Numbered from the stretch's first letter, positions 35,811 through 45,520 are shown. The stretch is DNA of 64,000 nt from Hyphomicrobiales bacterium (GCA_900465665.1 UBJO01000021.1:1-64000); one strand, 5' to 3'. Notes: generated from the sequence alone by a model not told the origin. Numbers and translations: made by a program.

Positions 35811-36827
35811 TCAATTCCCCCTGTCGGCTCCGCTCAGTTTGCTGATGTACAGCGCAATGAGAATAATGCCGCCTGTCGTCGCGTTGATCCAGTAGGCGGG
35901 CACCTGCGACAGGACCAGCACATCCTGGATGAGAACCAGCAGGAGAACGCCTCCGCACGCGCCAGCGATCGTACCACGACCGCCATTGAGGCTGACGCCA
36001 CCAAGAACCGCCGCTGCGAAAGCATTGAAAATGAGGTTCTGGCCAAGGGACGACGGGATCGAAGCAATGCGACCAGCCTGCAGCAGGCCTGCGAGGGCCG
36101 CAAGCACACCCGCAGCAACGAACACGCCCATCAAGACACGCTCGACAGGGATACCTGCGACCCGGGCCGCTTGCTGGTTGCCGCCAACGGCATAGAGCAT
36201 GCGGCCAATGCGGTGGCGTGACATGAAGACGGTCAGGATGGCAAGCAAGGCGAGGGCGACCAGGAATGAAACAGGGACGCCGGCCACGGTGGAGTCACCT
36301 GCGAAGGTCAGAAGAACCGGAAGGTCCGAAAGCGTCTCGCCCCTCGTCAAGCCCAAGCTAATGCCACGCAGCAGGATCAATGTCGCAAGCGTCGCGATGA
36401 ACGCGTTGAACCTCAGGTAAATTACCAGCACGCCGTTGAACGCACCGATCACTCCGCCTACGGCGAAAATGACGAGCAATGCGAGAATGGGGGAGTTGGC
36501 GATATTCAAGCCGGAACCGCCAGCGTCAAGAAGGCAGTATACGCCAACCATCGGCGCTAGGCCGAATGTGGATTCAAGGGAAAGGTCGAACTTGCCGGCG
36601 ATTAGAACCAAGGTCAGCCCCATCGTCAGTATGCCGAGCTCGCTCGCCTGCTGAACGACGCCGTAGAAATTGTCGTAGGATAGGAAGGCACTGTTGAGCA
36701 GCGTGCCGACGATCATAACCACGACAAGAACGGGCAGGATTGCCCATTCAGGTTGAAAGAGATCACTGAGCAGGCGGCGGGAACGGACATTCGTTCCGGC
36801 GGCGCTCGTTGTTGGGGTGTGGGTCAT
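35811..36827 (-). CDS. Ribose-type ABC transporter permease (RbsC-like)
   Basis: 338 residues, about eight to ten membrane spans, BPD_transp_2 family (GMTLVLIAGKFDLSLES; AARVAGIPVERVLMGVF; AAAVLGGVSLNGGRGTI). It forms the channel for a sugar importer. The ATG at 36827 overlaps the ATPase stop (ATGA). The operon holds no kinase, mutarotase or LacI regulator. Confidence 0.9.
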   Translation of the reverse strand: MTHTPTTSAAGTNVRSRRLLSDLFQPEWAILPVLVVVMIVGTLLNSAFLSYDNFYGVVQQASELGILTMGLTLVLIAGKFDLSLESTFGLAPMVGVYCLLDAGGSGLNIANSPILALLVIFAVGGVIGAFNGVLVIYLRFNAFIATLATLILLRGISLGLTRGETLSDLPVLLTFAGDSTVAGVPVSFLVALALLAILTVFMSRHRIGRMLYAVGGNQQAARVAGIPVERVLMGVFVAAGVLAALAGLLQAGRIASIPSSLGQNLIFNAFAAAVLGGVSLNGGRGTIAGACGGVLLLVLIQDVLVLSQVPAYWINATTGGIILIALYISKLSGADRGN

Positions 36828-38380
36828 TTTTCCTCCGCAGATGTATCAAAGCCTTCCATGGCCGACACGAGCTCTTGCTCGTTCATTCCGCCACGTTCGA
36901 CTACTTTCTTGCCGCGAACCCAAACCTGTACACGGTCGCAGAAAGCGAGCTCTTCTGGTTCGTCGCTGACAAGGATGACCGCCAATCCCTGGCGGCGTCT
37001 CTGCTCGACAATATCGAGAATGGTGGCCTTCGACGCGATGTCGACACCGGCCGTCGGATGCAACAGGATCAACACACTTGGGTTCGTGCTCAGAGCAGAG
37101 CCCAAAAGAACCTTTTGTTGGTTGCCACCGCTGAGTTCGCCGACGGCTTGTTTGACCGTATGGCAAACAACGCCGAGGTCTTTTTTGTTTTCCTCGGCGA
37201 ACTGCCTGCGCGCCTTTCGGTCAATGAGCAGGCCCTTCGTGAATGCCTTCAGGCTCGGCATGGTCATGTTGTCCTCAATGGACATCCCGCCTACCAATCC
37301 GGTCTTGATGCGATCCTCCGGCAGAAGGGCGACACCACTCTTTACCGCCTTGGGCGGCGTCCAAGGCTTCTGGACCTTCTGCCCGTTCAGCACGAATTCG
37401 CCCGACCACTTCGAATAGTGGCCAGCAAGCGCGAGCGCGATTTGTCGAGTGCCGGAACCGTTGTGACCGGCAAACCCGACAACTTCCCCTTCCTTGAGCG
37501 ATAGGTCAAAGGCGTCTTCGCAAGCGTCGAGTTTGAGATTGGCTTTCAGAACAACCTTAGTGTCGGGGGCGAGGGCAGGCCGTGATACCTTTTCGGTCGC
37601 GGTCAGCGCCTTGCCGGTAGCTTCGTCGCCGACCATTGCCGACACGATCTGCGACGTTGTCAGTTTGTGGGCGTCCCCATGCATCACGTCCCGGCCGTTG
37701 CGCAGCACCGTCACTGCGTCGCAGACGCGAGGCACCTCGTCGAGATGGTGTGAGATGAAAAGGAAGGTGACACCTTTTTCTCTCAACTCGTTCACGCGGG
37801 AGATCAACTGATCGATCTCGCTCGCGATAAGCTGAGCCGTCGGTTCGTCCAGAATAACGAAACGCGATCCCTGGCTAAGCGCGCGCGCGATCTCGACCAT
37901 CTGGGCTTCGCCAACGCCAAGGTCTCTGACCGGGGTCGTCGGCAGGATCGGGATGTTCCAGCTCTCGAGCGCGGCCGCAGCCTCGCGGTTAAGACCGCGC
38001 CACGAGATCATCTGTTTACCCTGGTATCGCCCGAGATACAGGTTCTCCGCGACCGTGAGGTCGGGGACGAGGGTTCGGTGCTGGTAAACGCAGGCCACCG
38101 CTTTGCCCCAAGCGACACGGTCGCTCAAGGCTGGAGGGGCCTGGCCGTTCAGCAGAAAGGTTCCTGAATCGATGGTCCTCAAACCGGTGAGGACCGAAAC
38201 GAGTGTGGACTTTCCTGCGCCGTTGCGTCCAATCAAGGCGTGAGACTCGCCTCGCTTGATCGTGATCGACAACCCGTTCAAAGCGACGGTGCCGCCGAAA
38301 CGCTTTACAGCGCTATCGATGGAAACGAGCTGGTCGGACGGGCTGTCTAGGCCCTGCGGTATCTCGGGGCGAATACTCAT
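36824..38380 (-). CDS. Ribose-type ABC transporter ATPase (RbsA-like, two cassettes)
   Basis: 518 residues with two fused ATPase cassettes. The first has a normal Walker A (GRNGAGKST), signature region VGEAQMVEIARAL and Walker B (FVILDEPTAQL). The second has a degenerate A loop (GHNGSGTRQ) and signature LSGGNQQKVLLGSAL, with VLILLHPTAGVD where DEP is usual. This asymmetry is normal for RbsA, though HPT is a further change. It starts two bases after the binding-protein stop. Confidence 0.9.
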   Translation of the reverse strand: MSIRPEIPQGLDSPSDQLVSIDSAVKRFGGTVALNGLSITIKRGESHALIGRNGAGKSTLVSVLTGLRTIDSGTFLLNGQAPPALSDRVAWGKAVACVYQHRTLVPDLTVAENLYLGRYQGKQMISWRGLNREAAAALESWNIPILPTTPVRDLGVGEAQMVEIARALSQGSRFVILDEPTAQLIASEIDQLISRVNELREKGVTFLFISHHLDEVPRVCDAVTVLRNGRDVMHGDAHKLTTSQIVSAMVGDEATGKALTATEKVSRPALAPDTKVVLKANLKLDACEDAFDLSLKEGEVVGFAGHNGSGTRQIALALAGHYSKWSGEFVLNGQKVQKPWTPPKAVKSGVALLPEDRIKTGLVGGMSIEDNMTMPSLKAFTKGLLIDRKARRQFAEENKKDLGVVCHTVKQAVGELSGGNQQKVLLGSALSTNPSVLILLHPTAGVDIASKATILDIVEQRRRQGLAVILVSDEPEELAFCDRVQVWVRGKKVVERGGMNEQELVSAMEGFDTSAEEK

Positions 38381-38382
38381 GG

Positions 38383-39393
38383 TTACTTCGCGTTGCCCCA
38401 GAGGCTCGTGTCGTCCACGTTCGTTTTCGTCACGACCGGGGACTGCAGATTGTCGACGAAGTACTTGCCGTCCTCGACGACAGTGCTGCCGTGATCCGTT
38501 GCGCCTTCCTTCATTTCCTTGCCGTCGAGGGCGGCCTGAAGGTAGGTTACGCCGTACTTCGCATAATCAGTGACCGGCTGCGAAACGGTTGCATCCAGGA
38601 AGCCGTCGCGAATGGCCTTGAGTGCGCTCGAACCGCCGTCAATCGCGACGATGGCAATGTGACCTTTCTCGCCAACTGGTACGAGACGGCCGCGCGACTT
38701 GAGTGCAGCCGAGACCGGGTCGTAGTATAGGGTGTCAGTAGCCAGGTAGATACCTGCGATGTCGGAGTTACCGCTCATGACCGTCGAGGCCACGTTTGCG
38801 GCCTGAGGGCCTTCCCAGTTGGCGGTCTGCTCGATCACCTTGCCGGTCGATGCCTTCTTGAATGCTTCATCGAAGCCGTTCTTCCGGTCACGGCCGTTGG
38901 TCGTGGTCAATCCACCCGTAATGTGAAGAACGGTGGCGTTTTTCTCAGGCATTGCAGCAGCAAGCGCTTCAGCGGCGCGCGCACCCATGGCCAGATTGTC
39001 TGCGCGCACTACGGCGTATACGTCGCCGGCTGCGGGCTTGTCGTCGACGATGACGACAGGAACATTCTTGCTCTTTGCATAGTCGAGGGCCGGCTTGATT
39101 GCCGCGCGGTCTACGACGCCTGCGAGGATGGTGTTCGCTCCGGCGTTGATGAGGTTGCGGAAGTCGGTGACCTGCTGGCTGGCGTCACGATTGGCATTCG
39201 TCGTCTGTACGACCGAGCCGCCGCCCGACTTCGCCTGTTCCGTCGCGGCATTCACCAGAACCGTAAAGAATGGCGTGTTAAGCGTCGGCATCGAGAGGCC
39301 GAGCTTCATTTCCTCTGCATAGGACGGATTGCTGGCGGCGAGAGCCGACAGGCAAATGGTGGTCGCAAGAGTCATTTTAAGGGATTTAATCAC
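38383..39393 (-). CDS. Ribose-type periplasmic sugar-binding protein (RbsB-like)
   Basis: 336 residues from a GTG at 39393 with GAGGAGG seven bases upstream. A signal peptide ends near SYA-EEMKL. The mature part is a LacI-like periplasmic binding protein (GLSMPTLNTPFFTVLVNAA; DDKPAAGDVYAVVRADN; AIVAIDGGSSALKAI). First gene of the leftward three-gene sugar importer. The sugar is not determined by sequence. Confidence 0.9.
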   Translation of the reverse strand: MIKSLKMTLATTICLSALAASNPSYAEEMKLGLSMPTLNTPFFTVLVNAATEQAKSGGGSVVQTTNANRDASQQVTDFRNLINAGANTILAGVVDRAAIKPALDYAKSKNVPVVIVDDKPAAGDVYAVVRADNLAMGARAAEALAAAMPEKNATVLHITGGLTTTNGRDRKNGFDEAFKKASTGKVIEQTANWEGPQAANVASTVMSGNSDIAGIYLATDTLYYDPVSAALKSRGRLVPVGEKGHIAIVAIDGGSSALKAIRDGFLDATVSQPVTDYAKYGVTYLQAALDGKEMKEGATDHGSTVVEDGKYFVDNLQSPVVTKTNVDDTSLWGNAK

Positions 39394-40097
39394 GGTTTTC
39401 CTCCTCCGTTTTCCGCGCAATATTTATGGCAGTGGTAGTTTGTGGGAAAAAGATGCCGGAAAGGGAAACAGTTTTGCGGAATTCGGGAAGGTGGAGTCAG
39501 TCCAGTCCAAGTCTTCAGCTCGGTGTCCAAGACCGGATTTATGGTCGGACCTGCAATTCGATCGGACGATGGTGATTTGCGCTCAGAGCTGGCCCGAGAA
39601 AGTGAGGGCACGGAAAATCTGTTCCGGTCTGCGAACTGCAACCGAAGAAGGGGCCTCCGACGTCCATATCGCCGGCATTCGACACGGCTCTGTCAAGACA
39701 TGGGACAGCGCATCATCGGACGGCGCGTAAGACAACTACATAAGCGACAGCCCGTCGGTGGTCTATCGCGAGGCAATGTGGGGAGGGATTGGCGTTCGAT
39801 GAAGGGATTCTAATCCTGCGTCACAGCTCAGAGGCTGGGCGCGACCTCGGATTGTCGAGGGTTGAGGAAAGCACCGCTCCAATATCGCTTACACCCGACC
39901 GACTCAGTAACGCGTCGGTGGTTGTCATCGTTCCTCAAGACGCCGTGCCATCGTTTTGTGAAGTCTTGAATTATTTTTGTTAGCATCGCTCGTTTCTTCC
40001 ACGTAGCCGGGCATTGGCTTCGCGATCCTCTTGACTGTCTCCCGCTGGTAAAGAAACTGCTTTCTATTGGTATGCGCGATTTTGTGGGCGGGGAAAC
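39394..40097. other. Gap at the border between catabolic and defence-like blocks
   Basis: About 700 bases hold the promoter of the leftward sugar operon and no recognisable gene. Open frames up to about 120 codons occur but have no ribosome site and no family-like sequence. It may be a scar where two accessory modules were joined. Confidence 0.4.
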
Positions 40098-40997
40098 TTG
40101 GACGAGCGGCATTACTTTGGAAGCTCTGAAACCGAGAGAAAGTTGAACTGTCTCCGGCAGTATCTCAACGAATACTCTATCGCGTTGAAGAACAAGGGCT
40201 TCGCGCGGATGTATATCGATGCATTTGCGGGAACCGGTAGTCGGACAGAAACCAGGGCTGTCCTACCTTTCATGGGGCAGGGCGACGAGACAACCGTCGA
40301 GGTGACGACACAGGGCAGTGCCAGGATCGCTTTGGAAACGGACCCTTCGTTTCACCATGTTATGTTGGTCGAGAAGGACGCCGAACGTGCCTCTGCTCTG
40401 AGAAAGGTGCTCTTGGAGTACCCCAATGTCAGGGCGATGGTACGCGAGGACGATGCCAATGCAGCCGTTCAAAGGGTCTGCAAGCGGTACGACTGGCAAC
40501 GCGAACGAAAACGCGGCGTGGTTTTTCTCGATCCTTATGGAATGGAAGTGACATGGGAGACCGTCGTCGCAATCGCCGAAACCGAAGCGCTTGATTGCTG
40601 GTATTTCTTCCCCCTGTCCGGATTGTACCGCAACGCTCCAAAAGACCCCGATCGGCTGGACGCGAGCAAAGTCGCCATTCTGAACAGGGTTTTCGGGACA
40701 ACGAGTTGGCGCGACGAATGGTACGAGACAACTACTCATCAGTTCGATATGTTTAGCGGTACCATCGTTGAGGAGCGACGATCGGTCGACGTGAACCGCA
40801 TCGAGGATTGGGTAGGGAACCGACTGCGAAGTGTATTCAAGGGCGGGGTTCTCAAGCCAATGAGGCTCTATCATCCAGGAGGTGCGCCCATGGCCTCCTT
40901 GTTCTTCGCGATCTCGAACCCAAACAAGGCTGCGGTTCGTTTGGCGACCGAAATTGCTGGTCACATACTCAAACGCGGCATCTCATCCCATGTCTGA
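40098..40997 (+). CDS. tcmP: Three-Cys-motif partner protein TcmP
   Basis: 299 residues with the TcmP signature: an N-terminal FGSSETERKLNCLRQYLNEY, then MYIDAFAGTGSR, VFLDPYGMEVTW and CWYFFPLSG. The IDAFAGTG strand and the DPYG motif give it a methyltransferase-like Rossmann look; its activity is not known. The start is a TTG at 40098 with GGCGGGG upstream. It converges with the three-Cys protein at 40961-41710, overlapping it by 37 bases; the two families are known to co-occur on phages and islands. Confidence 0.8.
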   Translation: MDERHYFGSSETERKLNCLRQYLNEYSIALKNKGFARMYIDAFAGTGSRTETRAVLPFMGQGDETTVEVTTQGSARIALETDPSFHHVMLVEKDAERASALRKVLLEYPNVRAMVREDDANAAVQRVCKRYDWQRERKRGVVFLDPYGMEVTWETVVAIAETEALDCWYFFPLSGLYRNAPKDPDRLDASKVAILNRVFGTTSWRDEWYETTTHQFDMFSGTIVEERRSVDVNRIEDWVGNRLRSVFKGGVLKPMRLYHPGGAPMASLFFAISNPNKAAVRLATEIAGHILKRGISSHV

Positions 40998-41710
40998 TGG
41001 CGGTATGTTCTGCCTGTGGCCTTCTTGTTCTTGCCGCCCCACTGCTTGAAAAAGAAGGCCGTGTCAGTCTCCGCGCACATGTCGAAGATTTCGTCTACCC
41101 AAGCTGGCGACAATGGTCGGGCATTCGGCCCGGACTCGCCGCCGACGATCGCCCAGTGAATTTCCGCCAATGACCCGCCCGAGACAGAGCCGATCAAAGG
41201 CTCAAAAGACACAAACCGGACAGCCGCGGGGATCATCCGTAGGTTATCGAGACGATCGAGGACTCGACCGTCTTCCACGCTTGTACCGAGCCACACGTTG
41301 GGCAATGTATGAAACCCGTACCTGAGCACCTCACGCATGCGATCCGGTCGCTTCGTTAGGATTTGATATGTGTGGCGATCGGTCCGGGCCATGGTGTCCC
41401 AGACGCGCCTGATGAACTCGATAGGGACGTCGGGATGGAACAGATCGGACATCGAGTTCACGAAGACGTTCCGGGGTTTCGACCAGGTCCCAGGAATCGT
41501 CAATGCCGCTTCGTCGAGGCGGATTTCTCCGGTCCACTTCGCACGGCCGCCGGTTTTTCTCGTCAGACCCCGATATTTGTCCAGCCCCATGGCGTCGAGC
41601 CGGGCCGCCATGCGCATTGCATAACAGTTGGTGCAGCCCGCGCTCATGATCGAGCACCCAGCTACCGGATTCCAGGTAGCGTCAGTCCATTCGATCGATG
41701 TGTCAGCCAT
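40961..41710 (-). CDS. Phage Gp37/Gp68-family three-Cys protein
   Basis: 249 residues beginning MADTSIEWTDATWNPVAGCS, followed by the three-Cys motif GCSIMSAGCTNCYAM, the hallmark of the Gp37/Gp68 (DUF5131) family. The Cys pattern resembles a radical-SAM Fe-S cluster site, but the family is biochemically uncharacterised. It is encoded opposite and overlapping TcmP, its usual partner. Context among decayed nuclease genes suggests a mobile-element or anti-phage role. Confidence 0.82.
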   Translation of the reverse strand: MADTSIEWTDATWNPVAGCSIMSAGCTNCYAMRMAARLDAMGLDKYRGLTRKTGGRAKWTGEIRLDEAALTIPGTWSKPRNVFVNSMSDLFHPDVPIEFIRRVWDTMARTDRHTYQILTKRPDRMREVLRYGFHTLPNVWLGTSVEDGRVLDRLDNLRMIPAAVRFVSFEPLIGSVSGGSLAEIHWAIVGGESGPNARPLSPAWVDEIFDMCAETDTAFFFKQWGGKNKKATGRTYRHQTWDEMPRLSM

Positions 41711-42346
41711 AGGTGATCCTCAGTTTGATGAGGCAAAATACTCACTAAAGGTTTCAGAGCGGTTTTCGCGTCCATTGCTCGGTGGATGTTCGACATCGCA
41801 GGACCAGCTTCTCGAAACTGGATTCCGAAATAAACGTCCCTCAGCGCAAGTTCAACGTCGACGATGGGCAGTTTGATGACGTCGTCGACATTGTGATACG
41901 GCTCCTCGACCCAGCACTCGCTGTCGCGATCGCAGGGCACCATCCGCTTGCATCCGCTGTCAATTAGAAGAACGCATGCGGTTCCGGGTGTCGACGCATA
42001 TTCTAACATCCGTTTTTCGAGGTCCGCACGTGTGACGAGCTCAATAATTATAGTTGGCTCTGTCGCCATTAAGGCGTCGTCATCGAGGGCCCCACAGTCA
42101 ACCACGATATCTGGGTATCGGACCGTCCCTTGCCTAGTCGAGACCCCAGTTTGGATCGCTGTTGGACGGCATGAGGAGCCGCGCAACAGTGTGTGAAGCA
42201 AGGAGAGCGTGTTCGAGGTGATGTCCCGATGGCGCTGGGTTGTGCTGGCTACTTCGACCGGCCGGCCATCGGTCAAGCTCCCACCTGCCTTCATGGCTTT
42301 GGATAAACTGGAGGAACTCCTTCTCGGTTATGTTCGTGTGCGACAC
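41662..42346 (-). pseudogene. Uma2-family nuclease gene with frameshift
   Basis: The N-terminus (GTG at 42346; MSHTNITEKEFLQFI, HEGRWELD) and the rest (DGRPVEVASTTQRHRDITSN; YPDIVVDCG; IIIELVTRADLEKRMLEYAS) match Uma2/DUF820 proteins but lie in different frames. The switch is at about 42274, where one extra base between WEL and DGRP would explain it. Uma2 proteins have a PD-(D/E)xK-like fold; the DIVVDCG and IELVT residues of the active site remain. The downstream frame runs 49 bases into the three-Cys gene. Confidence 0.7.
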
Positions 42347-42360
42347 GGCAATGGTCCAAT

Positions 42361-42520
42361 TCAGATGACAGTATCCATCACCGGTTCGATTTTGAGGAGG
42401 TCGTCGGGCAGGGGCGTTGCAACGCTTTGGCTTCGTCCCACGGCGCGGAGAGCCAAGTCTCGACTTCGTCTTTGGTGGCCAAGATCACAGGCATGGCCTT
42501 CTCCCATTGTTTGATGCAGC
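42361..42520 (-). pseudogene. Fragment of an SRAP (YedK/HMCES) gene
   Basis: About 50 codons of the C-terminal region of an SOS-response-associated peptidase: MPVILATKDEVETWLSAPWD, then EAKALQR, with PLPDDLLKIEPV in the next frame after a one-base loss near 42417. The N-terminal part with the catalytic Cys2 is missing. It marks gene decay between the Uma2 remnant and the sce7726 gene. From 42521 to 42685 nothing was recognised. Confidence 0.65.
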
Positions 42521-42685
42521 TTTTTCTGCACAAGCAGCCTCAAATGTTAACCCCTTGTAGGCATTTTCGAAACAGATCGTGATTGTGCACCGAGCCATCC
42601 ATCGCTTACAGCAGCCGGCGATTGATGAAGGTTCGGCTATTGACCGGTGCCCGAAGCCGGATGAGCATTGTTCGTTGGAGCAACT

Positions 42686-43348
42686 ATGAAACCTGAGCAG
42701 CGCCTCGTCACAGACGACTTGACGATCCGTCGCGCGATCCGCGCTCGGCTTGCGATATCGCATGCAAATCAGGATGCGGTGATCGTGGACGAGCTCAAGG
42801 TGTCGCGCGGCAGCTCCCGAATGGACGTCGCCGTCGTCAATGGCCGCATTGAAGGTTACGAGATCAAAAGCGACAAAGATACGCTCGAGCGGCTGCCCCG
42901 ACAGGCGGAGATGTTCGGACGCGTTGCAGACCGCATGACGCTTGTCGTCGGCGAACGGCACTGTGACAAAGCCATCACGATCATCCCTGACTGGTGGTCT
43001 GTTATGGTGCCGTCGTTCTCGTCTAAAGGGCAACTGGGCCTCACACTCAGGCGGCGGGGACGACTGAATATCTCCCGCGAGAGCCGCGCATTGGTCGAGG
43101 TGCTCGAGCGGGACGAGATCGTCGCGATGCTGCATGCCCACGGTATTGATCGGGGAGTTCGATCAGCCCGCTATGCTGATTTGGTTCGTCACTCGATTGA
43201 TCGACTGTCCAAAGACGACATTTCAGAGTTTACGAAGCGAGTACTGAAGTTACGCGCGAGGCTCGGTGCCGAGTTTCCGGACCGAGCCTTCGGGCGCAAT
43301 GCAATTATCTGCTCATCGCCATTTGCGTCAGGTGCTGGTTCGCCCTGA
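42686..43348 (+). CDS. sce7726-family protein
   Basis: 220 residues. The N-terminal half matches the sce7726 family as I know it (DDLTIRRAIRARL; VIVDELKVSRGSSRMDVAVV; GRIEGYEIKSDKDTLERLPR; ITIIPDWWSVMVPS), a PD-(D/E)xK-like nuclease layout with Glu, Asp and ExK. The ATG at 42686 has TTGGAG upstream. It converges on the beta-family gene at 43305, overlapping by 44 bases; sce7726 and sce7725/beta-type genes are often neighbours. A nuclease-effector role is inferred. Confidence 0.75.
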   Translation: MKPEQRLVTDDLTIRRAIRARLAISHANQDAVIVDELKVSRGSSRMDVAVVNGRIEGYEIKSDKDTLERLPRQAEMFGRVADRMTLVVGERHCDKAITIIPDWWSVMVPSFSSKGQLGLTLRRRGRLNISRESRALVEVLERDEIVAMLHAHGIDRGVRSARYADLVRHSIDRLSKDDISEFTKRVLKLRARLGAEFPDRAFGRNAIICSSPFASGAGSP

Positions 43349-44480
43349 CAGAAATCCAGCTGGTTGGCGTGGTGAATTGCTTGCCTTGAATCTTCAAGGC
43401 CTTCTCTACCGATATGGTTTCGATGATTTCCGTTCCCCATGAGGGTGCGCGGCGCGACCAGTACGGGCCTTCCGCCGTGTCGGTCGATGCATCGATGTAT
43501 CTCATCTCGTCGCTGTTGTCCTCGTAGAGGCAAATCTGCCAGGCGGTCTTCTCCACGAGATCGACATGCGGGAACCAGCCGTTTCCGCCACCCTTGCTGC
43601 TCCCTCGACGAGGGGCAACGGACATGTAGTCACCGTATCTGACAGGAAAGGTGCCGGAAATCTCTTTGAAGAGTTTCACCTCGTCCATCGACAGTGTCCT
43701 CGGCATATCGCGCAAAGAGTTCTTCGACGTCGGGAAGCTGTTGGACAGGAGCACTAGGTCGAGTTTCTCGGCCTCGTTGTCGAGGCCTTCATATAACTGT
43801 GCGAGGAATGACTTTGCCGCTTCCAGCGAGGTCGTGTAGTCGCCGCGAATGTTCTGGAGGTCAACGATCACCATAAGGGTGTTCAGGTGGTCTCGGATTA
43901 CTCTGATGTTCTCTTTAATGGCGACTGACGCGGAGAGCTCCCGTGGGTTCAACCTCAAGGCACTCGCCGTACCTTTCCGAGCCACAATGTCGAGCTGCGG
44001 CCCTATCAGACGTGGGTTGTCATGGCGAAGCACCGGAACGAGGTCTGGGAATTCGGACATCATGTCGACCCAGCGAAGAGGACCATTGATCGGATCAGTG
44101 AGTTTGCCGATATCTCCAACAAACGCTGTGGCCTTCCTGCGGCGCTCCTCATCGCTTGCGAGTTCTTTTTCAGAGCGCTCGCGCGATGGAGGCTGACCGA
44201 GTTTGGCTTTTGCTTCCTGCTTGCGGCGGCGGCGCTCGGCCGCCTCTTCCTTGGAAGTTGTCGGTCGCGGAACGGGATCGAAGTCAACGATAGCAGCTCG
44301 TCCGTCCAAGTCGCTCAACAATATCGTGGCCGTTTCCTCGAGCGTTTCTTCGTTGCCATATCTCGTGAGCGTGACGATCGGGACCATCTTATCCTTCACA
44401 TCGGCCGAGCATTTTGCGTAGGCTAGTTGCTCATGTGCGCGGGTACTCAACGCGGGGAAGTACTGAATTCCGTCAAACAT
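43305..44480 (-). CDS. Beta family protein (T4 beta-like, sce7725 partner)
   Basis: 391 residues starting FDGIQYFPALSTRAHEQLAY, with IVDFDPVPRP, LVPVLRHDNP, MVIVDLQNIRGD, VLLSNSFP and YGDYMSVAPRRGSSKGG, the pattern of the Beta_protein (PF14350) family. A charged linker rich in Lys, Arg and Glu interrupts it at about residues 80-120. The ATG at 44480 has AGGTGG seven bases upstream. It overlaps the convergent sce7726 gene. The family name comes from a phage protein; its biochemical role is unclear. Confidence 0.72.
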   Translation of the reverse strand: MFDGIQYFPALSTRAHEQLAYAKCSADVKDKMVPIVTLTRYGNEETLEETATILLSDLDGRAAIVDFDPVPRPTTSKEEAAERRRRKQEAKAKLGQPPSRERSEKELASDEERRRKATAFVGDIGKLTDPINGPLRWVDMMSEFPDLVPVLRHDNPRLIGPQLDIVARKGTASALRLNPRELSASVAIKENIRVIRDHLNTLMVIVDLQNIRGDYTTSLEAAKSFLAQLYEGLDNEAEKLDLVLLSNSFPTSKNSLRDMPRTLSMDEVKLFKEISGTFPVRYGDYMSVAPRRGSSKGGGNGWFPHVDLVEKTAWQICLYEDNSDEMRYIDASTDTAEGPYWSRRAPSWGTEIIETISVEKALKIQGKQFTTPTSWISVRANQHLTQMAMSR

Positions 44481-44858
44481 GATGTTTACCACCTGATATT
44501 GTGCGAATCAGTTAAGTTATTTCAACTGCAGAATGCGGACGCCGCGATGTGAAAATCAAGACATGGGGTCGTTGAACGGCAGACAGGCGTATTTAATTTC
44601 TTAGTTTTGCCAAGCCATTTGTGGCTGAACAACTTAGGGATGACATGATGCATGGGGAGGAATGCCGTGTAATCCACGACGCCTTCGTCGTTCGGCGCAA
44701 GGGCTATCTCTATCCACTGGGCAACCGGCAGTACTTGTCGTCAGATATACGCGAACGGCTATGCCGGGAGCCATGCCCACGTTGGTGCGCGAAGTACACA
44801 TCGAGATTTCAAACCCAGACCGGCGCGCACCGGGTGCGGACAAAGGCTGAGGGGCTGA
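44481..44858. other. Gap without recognised gene
   Basis: Holds the promoter region of the beta-family gene on the left. A frame at 44648-44878 codes for an unfamiliar Cys-containing peptide with no clear ribosome site; it overlaps the end of the NUDIX remnant and is not called. Confidence 0.4.
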
Positions 44859-45303
44859 TTAGTGGGCCGCGCCGATGAACCGCCTGCACAATTCAAGAGG
44901 GATATCATCCGATGTCAACGAAGCGAGATCGATAGAGCCAGGTGCATGCGCCGGCATCCACCGAACCTCTTCGATCTCGGCGTTCGAATGGAAGTCGGCT
45001 CGGTCACTACGTGAAGGTCGGCATGAACGAGATGACCCGGTTCATTCGCTGCGTTGGCCTCGAACTGCCCCATCGAGATGACTGATCTCAGATCGACTTC
45101 GAGGTCTAGCTCTTCCCGAAGTTCCCTCGCAAAGCAGCAAACCTTCGGGCTCTCGTCGCCGTCGATCTTTCCGCCAGGTTGCATGGTTCCGCGCTTCCGA
45201 ACCAAGGGAAGGAGCCCACCCACGTGTAGTTGGCACGCAATGGACGTCCGTTGATTCTGCTCCGGTGCATAGCAGCAAGCGGAAATATTTTCGACTCTGC
45301 CAT
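44859..45303 (-). pseudogene. NUDIX hydrolase gene broken by frameshifts
   Basis: Three frames are needed to read it: an N-terminus MAESKIFPLAAMHRSRINGR from an ATG at 45303, a middle LLPLVRKRGTMQPGGKIDGD with a NUDIX-like box ending ARELREELDL, and an end AEIEEVRWMPAHAPGS to a TAA at 44859. The box itself has one residue too many (eight instead of seven before REL), which fits another damaged spot. The parent would be a small MutT-like pyrophosphohydrolase of about 140 residues. Nothing was recognised in 45304-45520. Confidence 0.7.
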
Positions 45304-45520
45304 CACTCTCGAGACGATTGCTCGCGCCGTAATACTATCTCGTGGTGAGCTCTCGACGATGCCGATGAGTACGTCGACGCTGCAGTGATCTATCTTGGAC
45401 CATATGCCCGCTACAACCGGCATCCGCCATCCCTGAACGAACTAAGGATCGATCGAACGCGTCTAGCACGCATTCTGTTTGAAAACCTTGAGGGGCGACG
45501 GAATACTGCGCCAGAACTCA

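Noticed and set aside
39442..39813. Basic 123-codon frame in the gap after the sugar operon
   Set aside because: Arg-rich random-looking composition, no ribosome site and no family pattern.
44648..44878. Small Cys-containing protein on the + strand
   Set aside because: No ribosome site, unfamiliar sequence, and overlap with the end of the NUDIX remnant on the other strand.
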